64,000 bases of DNA from Corallochytrium limacisporum (taxonomy: Eukaryota > Opisthokonta), in the NCBI GenBank assembly GCA_002811645.1, contig PDIP01000003.1:628026-692025 (forward strand), given 5' to 3'. This document shows, piece by piece, positions 1 to 8,830 of this stretch (positions within the stretch are counted from its first letter, which is position 1; each line of letters opens with the position of its first letter). The notes beneath the pieces were generated by a model. It saw only the letters and a list, made by a program, of their open reading frames with translations. It had not been told where the DNA came from and did not search any database. The translations under genes were made by a program, and so were the position numbers.

Positions 1-1020
1 TGGACATCATTCGGAAAGCATATTCCAAAGACCCGAATTATGAACAATAAGGATCAACTGCACAAGGCTGGTCTTTCGGAGTCGGCCATCCTTGATCCCC
101 GAATTGTCAGGATTTTTCAGGAGTGTCTGGATTTCTTTGAGCCAGAGATCACACCGCTGCGTCACCTTGAGACAGCAGAGAATCAGAAGTCTTCGCAGAA
201 GAAAAAGCGGCTTAAGTTCGTCAGTGCTGAGGATGAACTGTTCGCTGAGGGAATTCGTCTCTTCGGACACGACTACAAAATGATTGCACAGTATATTCTT
301 CCGCCGAAGATTGAGAAACAATTGCGATTCCGATACAAGAATGTGACTTCACGGGAAAAGGGAAAGGACAGGAACCCCTTGAGTGTGATTGCGAAGAACA
401 GTGAAGCACCACTTAGTGCTTTCGAGATTGAACTCCTGGAACAAGGCTTCGTAGTTGAAGAAGGTGATTTCAAGAAGATTCAAGCGAACTACCTTCCGTT
501 CAGAGAGGCTGAATTTATCGAAAAGAAATTCAAGAGACTGGACAAATCGAAACTTTTCCAGTTCTACGAGAATCAAATGACGCTAAGAAGCGGTCATGCA
601 CTGCAAAATCGTGAAGCGGACCGCGAAGACATCGCGTACCCGAATGTCCTCCGCAAAGACCTGGCCGAAGCGTTGCTTGAGCTGAAGAAGGACGATGGGG
701 TCGCATTCAACGGACTCTTGGATCGTCGACCGGGAGAAGACTCCGATTACTTTGGAGAACAGCCTGGACATCACATACACAGTACCGAAACGGCAGACAA
801 ACAGGAATTCATCGAGGAGGAAGAGGAACTTCTTGATCATTCCATTGCAGAGGAACTGTCCACGGCACAGAACCACCGAATGACCGTGTCCAGTGACTTC
901 CTCAGCTACTCCACAGCCATTCATCACAACATCGGTCATCATCAAAGTAATGGCGTCTCTGCCTTGCACAGTCATATGAGTCAAGGACTGGAACATGCAG
1001 AAGAGGAAGAGGAAATTTAA
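1..1020 (+). CDS. Myb/SANT-like nuclear protein, 3' part only
   Basis: The reading frame is open from base 1, with no stop before the first ATG at 40, so the window probably cuts the 5' part of a longer gene. If the ATG at 40 were used, the protein would be 326 aa. Counting from it, residues about 60-105 form a Myb/SANT-like helix-rich segment (FSAEDELFAEGIRLFG, then a LRFRYKN third helix) like those of GON4L-type chromatin proteins. A second degenerate repeat follows at about 125-170. The tail is very acidic and His-rich and ends in a run of Glu. A nuclear, DNA- or chromatin-related role is inferred from the SANT-like fold only. I do not recognise the exact family. The gene ends 362 bp upstream of GPN2 on the same strand. 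Confidence 0.6.
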   Translation, partial: WTSFGKHIPKTRIMNNKDQLHKAGLSESAILDPRIVRIFQECLDFFEPEITPLRHLETAENQKSSQKKKRLKFVSAEDELFAEGIRLFGHDYKMIAQYILPPKIEKQLRFRYKNVTSREKGKDRNPLSVIAKNSEAPLSAFEIELLEQGFVVEEGDFKKIQANYLPFREAEFIEKKFKRLDKSKLFQFYENQMTLRSGHALQNREADREDIAYPNVLRKDLAEALLELKKDDGVAFNGLLDRRPGEDSDYFGEQPGHHIHSTETADKQEFIEEEEELLDHSIAEELSTAQNHRMTVSSDFLSYSTAIHHNIGHHQSNGVSALHSHMSQGLEHAEEEEEI

Positions 1021-1382
1021 ATACAGACTTACATGTCCATGTGCACCCCTTGCAACAATGATGCACAGGGGCGTTTGTGACTTGGATTCCGAAACCACAG
1101 CCGCCGCTTACGACGATCCCCTCCCCACTCTCCCCCCCGGGGGGGGGGGCCCACCAGGGAGGTGGCAGTGTGGAGAGCTTCGATTACTAACCCATTCTCG
1201 ACTGTCCCCCTGACATGTAGCTCTCCACGCGAGGGCGAATGTCCAACACGTTTGCGGAGCTATTAAGTAGCGACAAGTTCCCTTGGATATAGAACTGTTG
1301 TAATCTAGCAGTCCAGAAGCGCAGTACCATTACATAAATAGAGGCATGTGGGATGGAATCAAAAGAGCCTCGATGGTAAGCC
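1021..1382. other. Spacer with C7G11 palindromic run
   Basis: This 362 bp gap separates the SANT-like gene from GPN2 and has no credible ORF. At 1132-1149 a run of seven C is followed directly by eleven G, one of several such C-run/G-run blocks in the window. The remainder should contain the SANT gene's 3' end and the GPN2 promoter; no TATA box is clear. Confidence 0.6.
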
Positions 1383-2255
1383 ATGTCATTGTTCGGTGAG
1401 CTGGTCGTAGGGCCGCCGGGGTCTGGTAAGACAACCTATTGCAAGGCAATGTGCCGGATGCTGGACGAAATAGGAAGAATCACAGTCTTGGTTAATTTGG
1501 ATCCTGCTAATGATCTGGAAATCGTATCGGATAGAAACGATCGGTTTATTGACATTTGTGAGCTTGTCACTTTAGAAGATGCTATGGAAGAACATCACCT
1601 CGGACCCAACGGTGGGCTTCTGCTGTGTATGGACATCATCGAAACCAACATAGACTGGTTGATTGGTCGGATACGGGACTGTGCAGAGAATTTTCGCAAA
1701 GATGGTTTGAGCCCGTATTTTGTGTTCGACTGCCCTGGCCAGGTTGAGCTGTACATCCATCACCAGTCTTTCAAGAAGATAGTGAGTGCACTGGAGAATG
1801 AATTTAAATTATGTGCAGTAAATGTTGTCGATGGCACATTGCTGCGATCACCGCAGGCATTTATCAGTCTAATGGCTACCAGCCTGGCACTCATGATCAA
1901 TCTGGAATTGCCGCAGGTGCATGTATTGTCAAAGATTGACATTGTCCGAACTGCTACGGATATGCCCTTAGCAATTGAAGACTGTTTGGATCCGGAAGGC
2001 TTTTTGAATGCCCTTTCTCGTAGCTCCTACTCTTTGGATAGAGAACGAAATCGACGTTATGCAGCGCTAGACGGTGCAATGATCGAGTTGGTAAACGACT
2101 ATGGCCTACTCGGATTCCAAATGTTGAGTGTGCGGGAACCTGAGACCCTGGTTGAAGTGCAAAAAGCCATTGACGCAGCCAACGGTTACTACTACGGTGA
2201 TCTAGAGCATGTTGATCTAGAAACTGTTGCGCAGATCCTGAAGAACACGGAATAA
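1383..2255 (+). CDS. GPN2: GPN-loop GTPase 2
   Basis: This 290-aa protein belongs to the GPN-loop GTPases, which help assemble and import RNA polymerases II and III. The Walker A/G1 motif GPPGSGKT lies at residues 10-17, VNLDPAN at 38-43 and the family-defining Gly-Pro-Asn loop at 74-76 (HLGPNGG). FDCPGQVEL is the G3 region and LSKID the guanine-specificity region. The C-terminal ANGYYYGD matches the end of the GPN2 core. The GELVVGPPGSGKTTYC start and the length fit GPN2 better than GPN1 (longer) or GPN3. The ATG at 1383 starts just five residues before the conserved first strand. The gene is intronless and complete. Confidence 0.93.
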   Translation: MSLFGELVVGPPGSGKTTYCKAMCRMLDEIGRITVLVNLDPANDLEIVSDRNDRFIDICELVTLEDAMEEHHLGPNGGLLLCMDIIETNIDWLIGRIRDCAENFRKDGLSPYFVFDCPGQVELYIHHQSFKKIVSALENEFKLCAVNVVDGTLLRSPQAFISLMATSLALMINLELPQVHVLSKIDIVRTATDMPLAIEDCLDPEGFLNALSRSSYSLDRERNRRYAALDGAMIELVNDYGLLGFQMLSVREPETLVEVQKAIDAANGYYYGDLEHVDLETVAQILKNTE

Positions 2256-2327
2256 GCATGGGTCTGCATCGTTAAAACGATATTATCTCAGTGTACACTA
2301 TACATTCATTCATGGTTGTGGTTTGTT

Positions 2328-3308
2328 TCAGATCATTTTCCGGTTTTCTGATGAAGATGACACGGGCCACAGAATACTTCGGTACGGTGTCCACGAAAAT
2401 GCGTCGCAGATGCCAGTTTGGGTGTATGCATCGCGGATACCTTTGGAAAGTGCTAACCACACGAAAATCCGCAAAAACCTGTCAATGGACTTGCCCCGAG
2501 GACCGGTACGTTGCAGGGCATTCCGCAGGGCCGAGAGTGGGAATTGAACCACGACGCTACTGCTGACGAGGTAGCCCAGCAGAGCTGCACTGGCATCGAT
2601 CAGGGCAGCCGAACGAAGCTTGGCCTGCATGAGTTGCTTAATCAGTTGTGAGTGCTTCTCCAATTCGGCTTTCTGCTTTTCCCGGTCCTTCTTGTACTCT
2701 TCGATGGCTCGCTGCAAATCATCCCTTGTTTGGTTCAGCTTGGCCTGTAGGTCGGCACTGATCTCTTCATGCTTTGCCACTTCCTCTTCCATTGAGTTAA
2801 GAGTTGTCTGCAACTCAGCGATCTTGCGGGTCTGACTAATTGACTGCAACTTCAACTCCTGTATCCGCTCCTGGCCTTGCCTGGCAATGAGTTCGAGCTT
2901 TCTCGACCTGAGGTGATTAGCATAGCTAACCATATAGTGGAACTTATGCAAGTTCATGCTTGCTTCATTGACCGCATTTTGATGTTCCATTTGCGTTCCC
3001 ATGGCCCGCACCAATTCGGTGAGACGTGCATCGTCAGCACTTGTGGGAGGCATGAACATTCCTTCGCTGATGGTCTTGTGCAGATTACCCAGACGAGAAA
3101 CGCTGTCCGTGAACCTTCGGTACTGTGCATTCGCCAATTGGTTTGACGGATTGCTTGGCGTCCTCGGACTTCCCATAGAATCTGACCGCGTCTTGTCGGC
3201 TGATCGGGACGAAAACGATGAGGGCTGCCGTCTGCTGGCAGAGCCATTCAACCCAATAGGAGTCAATGGCGCGGCAGCCATACTGCTTGCTTCCTGTGTT
3301 CTGACCAT
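2328..3308 (-). CDS. Coiled-coil protein of unknown function
   Basis: This 326-aa protein starts at the ATG at 3308; the frame stays open a little further upstream but has no earlier ATG. Residues 1-80 are low-complexity (Ser/Pro/Arg). From about 110 to 240 there is a long heptad-patterned coiled coil (QERIQELKLQSISQTRKIAEL, then ADLQAKLNQTRDDLQRAIEEYKKD). After it comes a hydrophobic stretch (ALIDASAALLGYLVSSSVVVQF) and a short hydrophobic tail. Such a layout could suit a membrane- or organelle-tethering protein, but I recognise no family. It converges with GPN2, with stop codons 73 bp apart. A small intron near the 3' end is possible, so the last 40 residues are the least certain part. Confidence 0.75.
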   Translation of the reverse strand: MVRTQEASSMAAAPLTPIGLNGSASRRQPSSFSSRSADKTRSDSMGSPRTPSNPSNQLANAQYRRFTDSVSRLGNLHKTISEGMFMPPTSADDARLTELVRAMGTQMEHQNAVNEASMNLHKFHYMVSYANHLRSRKLELIARQGQERIQELKLQSISQTRKIAELQTTLNSMEEEVAKHEEISADLQAKLNQTRDDLQRAIEEYKKDREKQKAELEKHSQLIKQLMQAKLRSAALIDASAALLGYLVSSSVVVQFPLSALRNALQRTGPRGKSIDRFLRIFVWLALSKGIRDAYTQTGICDAFSWTPYRSILWPVSSSSENRKMI

Positions 3309-5288
3309 TTCAGTTTTGATAGTTTTCGTTTCCAAAAGTCAGCCTTTGTCTTCAATAAGAATGTCGACACCCCTCCTAGGTACTTAAGAGATCAATCCCT
3401 ACTCATAAAGTACCTAAGTGAGCGCACTGGGACCCGCGCAATCGATCTGACAACTCGCTCGCCCGAACGCTCCTTTCTCTATGCAAGGTCCCTTGCACCA
3501 CTGGTACCCTACCTTCCTCGCAACCTATATTTCGCCACCAAAAATAAACTGTGGGTGTTCTGCGGTACTGCTGCGACCCCTTCTTTTATCTGTCGCTGGG
3601 GACAGCTGTGGTTTGAGTACGCATTGGGTGCAGGGGCGATGTAGGCGACTGCTTCTGTTTACTATGAAACATTGCAATTGTGTGATCTCCACATAGCACC
3701 AAGAGGGCGGCGGGCGGGAAAACAATAACTGAACTCCACATTAATCATATTAGTAAGGAGACACAGAACCGATAATTGATCATATTTTATTGATTTCATG
3801 GTTCTGACTATATGCAAGAAGGCAGAGTTCCAATGACACATATTTTTTCGCGCATCACTCACCATCCATCATCGCGATTACATGACCGAACCGGGGGTCG
3901 CTATTGACGTCTTTTGCGCGGATGAGTTGCCGGCAGGAGTTACGCTGTCCGGTGCTGGTAAGATTCTTCCATTCCACTGCGTCCTTGTCAATCTGTTAAC
4001 ACTCCGAAAACTGTTTGAACCGCTTTCTCCTGTCGTTTTGACCGAGCAGGCGCGCCCCAAAAAGATACCCACCCGTACATTCAGTATCAGACTGGGCTGC
4101 TCGCTCAGTGAGTCTACTGCAACATGTGATTTCTGCCGCACACAGGCCGAGCATTCCTCTTCCGAATGAGAAGGATTCTGGTCAGCATTCTATCTATTTA
4201 TTCACAATGTGAGAATGCGGAGTGCTCAGCGCTTCTGTGAAACAAATCAGTTGTTCTTCGAATTGACCGTCGCATGCGTGGTGTGCCGAATGCGGTGGGC
4301 GTTAAAGAATCGGGAATGCTAAACTACACGCGCACAACAGGTGGTAGAAATTTGAGTATGCATTTGGGTGCCGCCCAGAATTTCTGGTTCACTGTGCGTC
4401 ATCCAACGGCGGCCATAAACGACAATCGAAACATCACACAGCACACGTCTCGTGGAGTCCACTCTGCCCCACCCCCCCTCAGCCACGCTCTCCCACACAC
4501 AACACAAGGCACAATGTTTTGGCGCTTTTTGGTGACCACACAGTGTACAGACCCCAAAGAATTTGGGGCGTTCCCCGCAACGTTGGCCATTCGATCAAGA
4601 AACTTGGCTGGGGAGCTCGCAAACGGGACCAATACACTATTAGGTCTTCTTTGGACTTGGACACCCGTGGTGTACCAAAGCGAGCACTCATCTCCTTCTC
4701 TCTTTTCTGGATATTAGAATGATGGCTGTGTATGTATGTCCTCCCCTTCCGTCCGTTGTATAGAACCCGTCTGTTAGAGCGCATCTCATCAAATAGAGGG
4801 GAGGTTGGGGAAACTCCTGTCGCCGGATCTGAAACGGGCACGGTGAGTATTGGACAATTAGTCCAAAAACTTCGACCGGGGAACCAAACTTTTCAATGTG
4901 TATTGCTTTCTTCAAGTGTCCTTCCAACCTGGCCAGATGACCTGTCGAGTACCACTTTGGGTGAAAAAGAGTGAAAAAGCCACTTTGAATTGCCAAATCA
5001 CACGCCACACACACGCTCAGCACGCCGACAACTCAGTCTCTCGGAAGTTGCCATCGATGCGCACCAGAAATGAAAGCACCCACCTTGACACCATATCCAA
5101 CGTCGCGAGCGTCTGGAGTCGCACACGGAGCAACCGACTGCGGGCCCCGGACATACTTGTCTTCGAGAGTTCCTCGATCAGGTAGTTGAGGAATAATCCC
5201 CACCTTATGCAATCTGAACCCACACGTTACCATGTTTGCGCATGGGATAGGTATATTGGGAAATGGCCATAGTCAGAACTCTGTCACC
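3309..5288. other. Intergenic region, about 2 kb
   Basis: This is the divergent spacer between the coiled-coil gene and the elongase. Short ORFs occur on both strands around 3880-4170 and 4270-4720, but none has protein-like composition or a recognisable motif. At 4552-4568 there is a perfect inverted repeat, CCCCAAA-GAA-TTTGGGG. I see no RNA gene or mobile element. Confidence 0.5.
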
Positions 5289-6149
5289 ATGAACGACGTG
5301 ATCGACCAAACGCTGGCGCAGTTTGCCAACCTCGAAATATTTGAGAACATGCGCCCCTGGAAGAGTGAGGAAGAGTTTCGCAAGGTCCACCCTGTGCGCC
5401 AATTGGATGATGTGAATCCCGAGCTGTTCGCTCTGCCTTCATGGACGACGGCTCTGTATATTGCTCTCGTGGCTTACGGTCTGTGGGTTACCTCTCCGGG
5501 AAGCCCTCAGTCTCAGGGCCCAGTCCGTCGTGTTAGCCAGACCTTTATGAAATCATATAACGGGGTGCAGGTCATCTACAACCTAATTACTGTCATTGTG
5601 ACTCTTTTAGCCGTCTACCACGGAGTTGTCTTTGCAGGTAATGACCTTGGTATTTGGGTCAGCAATCCTTGGATTCAGCCTGCCATCAGTCTGCACTACT
5701 TCTCCAAGTATCTTGACTGTGTGGACACCTACATCATTGTTCAGAATCGCAAGCGCGACCAACTATCTTTCCTGCACTACTACCATCACGTCAGCATCAT
5801 CTGGTGTTGGTTCATGGTCCTGTACTACCGTCCCGACCCTGATGCCTACCTCGGATGCCTCCTTAACTCCTTCGTGCACACTATTATGTACGGATACTAT
5901 CTCTGCAGCTGCTATGGAATCAAGGTGCCATTGGTGATTAAGAAGAACATTACCAATCTGCAAATGGTCCAGTTCTTGACAGTGACCTCCCAAAGTGTCT
6001 TCGTCATACTCTACCGGGAAGATAGCCGCGCTCCGATGGCATGGCTGCAGCTGTGGGAGATGATGTCTCTGTTCGTGCTCTTCGGTCTGTGGCGCATGAC
6101 TCGGTACGCTGCCCCTGCTAAGGCAACTAAGGCAGCCAAGGCTGCATAG
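5289..6149 (+). CDS. ELO-family very-long/polyunsaturated fatty-acid elongase
   Basis: ELO proteins are ER membrane 3-ketoacyl-CoA synthases that add two carbons to fatty acyl-CoA. The catalytic histidine box HYYHH is at residues 163-167, within FLHYYHHVSIIW. The family motif SKYLDCVDTYIIVQNRK precedes it, and NSFVHTIMYGYY and NITNLQMVQF follow it. About seven hydrophobic segments are present. I chose the ATG at 5289 (286 aa) because it lies in good context (gtcaccATGaac) and gives a normal ELO N-terminus; an in-frame ATG at 5232 would add 19 residues. The YYHH box resembles elongases acting on polyunsaturated chains, but substrate cannot be settled from sequence. The Lys/Ala-rich tail (KATKAAKAA) could be an ER-retention signal. 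Confidence 0.92.
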   Translation: MNDVIDQTLAQFANLEIFENMRPWKSEEEFRKVHPVRQLDDVNPELFALPSWTTALYIALVAYGLWVTSPGSPQSQGPVRRVSQTFMKSYNGVQVIYNLITVIVTLLAVYHGVVFAGNDLGIWVSNPWIQPAISLHYFSKYLDCVDTYIIVQNRKRDQLSFLHYYHHVSIIWCWFMVLYYRPDPDAYLGCLLNSFVHTIMYGYYLCSCYGIKVPLVIKKNITNLQMVQFLTVTSQSVFVILYREDSRAPMAWLQLWEMMSLFVLFGLWRMTRYAAPAKATKAAKAA

Positions 6150-6561
6150 GTACACAGAGATGTATGCACGTACGAAGGTTGAAATAACAAACTAGCGCAT
6201 GGGCATGTGTCCCTGCAATAAGGCATAGATATATATTTATAGTAATGACATCGTATACGGTACTCTAGTGAAGTGGTAGTGAACTGTAGAGAAGAGCAAG
6301 CAAAGCATCGGAAAGGAGATATTGGAGCAGAGAATTGTCGATGAAACATTGTGAAAGTTGCATAAAATGAGATTAGGTCCCGCAGTGCAGGATAAAAATC
6401 GCCTTCTGGCCAACCCAAGCCAATTCAGAGAGAAAAGAAATATGGAAAGGAGATGAGGAAGGAAGAGGCAAGATAAAGTTAAGGATAGCAGAGAGATTTG
6501 GCAAAGATCGGGGCCGGCTGCGTCCAGCTGGAAGTGTGCAACGCTGAACCAACCGAGAGCA
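6150..6561. other. Spacer between elongase and U2 snRNA
   Basis: About 410 bp holding the elongase 3' UTR and the 3' flank of the U2 gene, which lies on the opposite strand. A TATA-like AT-rich stretch (atatatatttata) lies near 6230. No supported gene. Confidence 0.5.
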
Positions 6562-6728
6562 TAGGCCTTCAATGCAAGCACCAAAGTTAACTCCGGAAAG
6601 ATGCCATACGCCCGAAGCCCCTTTAAAAATCAAAATAACCACATGAAGTGCTGTGCACTTCGTATCAGTGATTAAGCTGATAAGAACAGATACTACACTT
6701 GATCTTAGCCAAAATGGCCAGAAGCGAT
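6562..6728 (-). ncRNA. U2: U2 spliceosomal snRNA
   Basis: On the minus strand from 6728 the sequence begins ATCGCTTCTGGCC and runs through TTTTGGCTAAGATCAAGTG and the branch-point recognition element GTAGTATC, followed by TGTTCTTATCAGCTTAAT. This is the nearly invariant 5' half of U2. Stem IIb is perfect (GAAGTGC-ACA-GCACTTC). A U-rich Sm-like site (ATTTTTAAAG) lies at about 6621-6638. After it come a stem III (CTTCGGG with TCCGGAG) and a stem IV with a TTGCA loop, ending near 6563; the exact 3' end is approximate. A TATTTAAAA box at 6771-6779 is about 45 bp upstream of the start. The gene shows that this genome has a conventional major spliceosome. Confidence 0.95.
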
Positions 6729-7174
6729 AAGACAGCCAACTTAATGTCCTGAGCTGTGATTAGCGGCCGTTTTTAAATACCAACCCTTCAGAACAGACAA
6801 CAAGGTGACCTATCTCATACAGTACCCACAGGGACAACGACCACAACTGTGCTAGAGCCCCATACTTCTGCCAAGCCACACTCCCGCGCTTTATGAAGAC
6901 CTTCTCGTGTGGCCGAAAATCCAAAAAGCATGCTTCGGTGGGCGCCGCCTTGTTCCCCACCTCTCTTGTATACTCGGTATACCGCCACGTTCACGTATAT
7001 CAATACATTCAAAGGGCGGTTCTAGTAGAAATTTCTTTAATTGATCAATATATGAGTGGCACGCGTTGTCACAATACATATATATTACTCAAGTGGGATG
7101 CAGCAAATCAATATATGCTCTGGTGCAAACCCCTAGAGGCCTCGGAATCCACCCTGGTCAGAGGTTCAAAGAGA
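6729..7174. other. U2 upstream region
   Basis: The first 50 bp carry the probable U2 promoter, including the TATTTAAAA box at 6771-6779 read on the minus strand. The rest is AT-rich towards the REX1B-domain gene, with repeated ATATAT/TATATG segments around 7000-7120. No credible ORF. Confidence 0.5.
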
Positions 7175-7708
7175 TCAATCCTCCATGCGATCGTAGTACT
7201 CTATCCTTATCTCTTCGACACATTCAGCAATATCTTCATTGATGGCGCCCAATGTTTTACGGAGGTCTTTCACGATGGCTTCGGTGTGGGAAAAGATCTT
7301 TGACTCTTGGTCGTCTATTCCTTTCAGATCATACAGTGACAAATGCAATTCTACAGTTTTTTCTAGTTTCGACTTCTCTAGTCCTTGCCATTTTTCGATC
7401 AGACTAACCCAGGCCTGATAAGCTCCGGATTTCTCTTCTAGCTGCGACTTGTCGTCCAGGATGGATGTAGAGATATCTTTGAACTTGTCAGTCACAGTTT
7501 TCATGATCTGACGGTAAGCCACGAAACTCTCTTCTGCTTCGGATTCGTTATATTCCTTGAACGCATTATCTAGGACTGCGTAGGTCAACGCTCTCTGTTC
7601 GTAAGAATCCAGGAGGTGTTTCAGCACTCTGATCTCAAAGTCTTTTGGACCTTCCCCGTTGTTCCCAGGTACTGCCATGCTCGCTGTCAAGCCTCCAGTT
7701 ATTCTCAT
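7175..7708 (-). CDS. REX1B-domain protein (REX1BD-like)
   Basis: The 177-aa product is highly charged and helical. The segment beginning VLKHLLDSYEQRALTYAVLD, then YRQIMKTVTDKF, and LEKSKLEKTVELHLSLYDL match the pattern of the REX1-B domain (Leu-rich helix, YxxLV-like helix, then an E-K-L-x-T-x-x-LH helix), as in human REX1BD/C19orf60 and Chlamydomonas REX1-B, which was reported in DNA excision repair. The assignment is from remembered family pattern, so it is moderate. The start could be the ATG at 7708 or the one at 7678 (MAVPGNNGEG), which would remove a ten-residue leader. The C-terminal half is an acidic coiled coil. Confidence 0.6.
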   Translation of the reverse strand: MRITGGLTASMAVPGNNGEGPKDFEIRVLKHLLDSYEQRALTYAVLDNAFKEYNESEAEESFVAYRQIMKTVTDKFKDISTSILDDKSQLEEKSGAYQAWVSLIEKWQGLEKSKLEKTVELHLSLYDLKGIDDQESKIFSHTEAIVKDLRKTLGAINEDIAECVEEIRIEYYDRMED

Positions 7709-8019
7709 GATCTCAGCATCCGCAGCCAGTCACATCATACAAAATTTCTGACCTGAAATAGGTTTAGACCGTGCTCGCGTACTCCTTGAGTTCACATCTA
7801 TGTTCTCCACTACTTTCAATTTCTTTGAGAAGGCACGTCGTCGGTTTCAGAAAAATCTTCAGTCCGGCTTGCCCTCCCTGGCACGGCGGTAGGGGCGAGC
7901 CTCAGGACCACGGTGGGAGAGATTCTCCCCAAATTCCACATTGGATGTCTGTGACATATATCCCTGCTATTTGAAAACAACGGTGATGGACAAACACAGA
8001 TTGTTGTTCCATTGAGGCC
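7709..8019. other. Divergent promoter region
   Basis: 311 bp between two divergent genes (the REX1B-domain gene and the LYR-motif gene). It probably serves both promoters. No TATA box, repeat or small gene is evident. Confidence 0.45.
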
Positions 8020-8610
8020 ATGGTGAAGAAATATGAAACATGTGCAACTAGCATGTTGTGTGTAGCAAGATCTAGAAGGGGTGTACTATGGGTAAACCCA
8101 TTCAGGGCGGTGTCTGCGGTGAGGTCCAAACACGCAAGGGTCAACGCGGATGACCTGCACCCGCTGGGTTTTGGGCCCTACAAGGACACTAAGTCAGCCG
8201 AGGACTTAACAGAGACAGAGAAAGACAACCTTATGGGGCGATCATTCCAGCCCAATCTCTATCTCTGGAACCTCCGTCGATTCCATGAAGCAGCTCAAGA
8301 GATTGACGATGTACAGAGAGACGCCACGCTGCCCAACTGGGGTCCCTTCTTACAGTTCACCAATGAAAGCATAGATTACGAACGGTACGCCACATTGAAC
8401 GATGTCGAATATTCTCCAAAGGAAGTTCGATCGTTATACCGGAGATGCTTGAAGTTTTGCGACGATTTCGAAGGACTCAGTGATATTTCAGTGATTCGTT
8501 CTCAGATACAAAAGGAGTTCCGCAAGCCTGTACGGGATAATGACGAAGGCAAGTGGCAGTGTCAACGAGCTCATCACTTTCTTAACACCGCTTGTCACAA
8601 AATTATTTAA
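8020..8610 (+). CDS. Mitochondrial LYR-motif protein
   Basis: The frame gives 196 aa. The N-terminus is basic and Ser/Ala-rich without acidic residues (MLCVARSRRGVLWVNPFRAV), like a mitochondrial presequence; the ATG at 8053 is an alternative start. Near the C-terminus EVRSLYRRCLKFCDDFEG followed by IRSQIQKEFRKP is a Complex1-LYR signature (LYR plus a downstream Phe). LYR proteins bind the mitochondrial acyl carrier protein and serve in Fe-S insertion or respiratory-complex assembly. After VRDNDEGKWQ the frame looks non-coding. A 53-nt intron (8559-8611: GTGTCA donor, CTTAAC branch point, TTTAAG acceptor) would change the last residues, so the true end may lie slightly past 8610. I cannot name the family member. 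Confidence 0.6.
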   Translation: MVKKYETCATSMLCVARSRRGVLWVNPFRAVSAVRSKHARVNADDLHPLGFGPYKDTKSAEDLTETEKDNLMGRSFQPNLYLWNLRRFHEAAQEIDDVQRDATLPNWGPFLQFTNESIDYERYATLNDVEYSPKEVRSLYRRCLKFCDDFEGLSDISVIRSQIQKEFRKPVRDNDEGKWQCQRAHHFLNTACHKII

Positions 8611-8830
8611 GAAGTACTCCGACACATGTAGTAAAGAATTAGACGTATGGATATCAAATGGGGTGTGGATTGTTGCTTTAACATCCTGCAGGTCAGCGGA
8701 AAGAGAATCTGAAAATTCGAAATACAAATGAATGGAAGTATTTGTTATATATTAAACATGATATGGTAGACTTTGAGGCGCTGGAAGGAATTCGAGAAAG
8801 AGATTAGGGCTCTTGAGGTGAGAGGCGCGT

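Noticed and set aside
2530-2560. tRNA-like B box (GGTTCAATTCC on the minus strand)
   Set aside because: It lies inside the coiled-coil gene (VVVQFP region) and has no A box or acceptor stem at the right distance.
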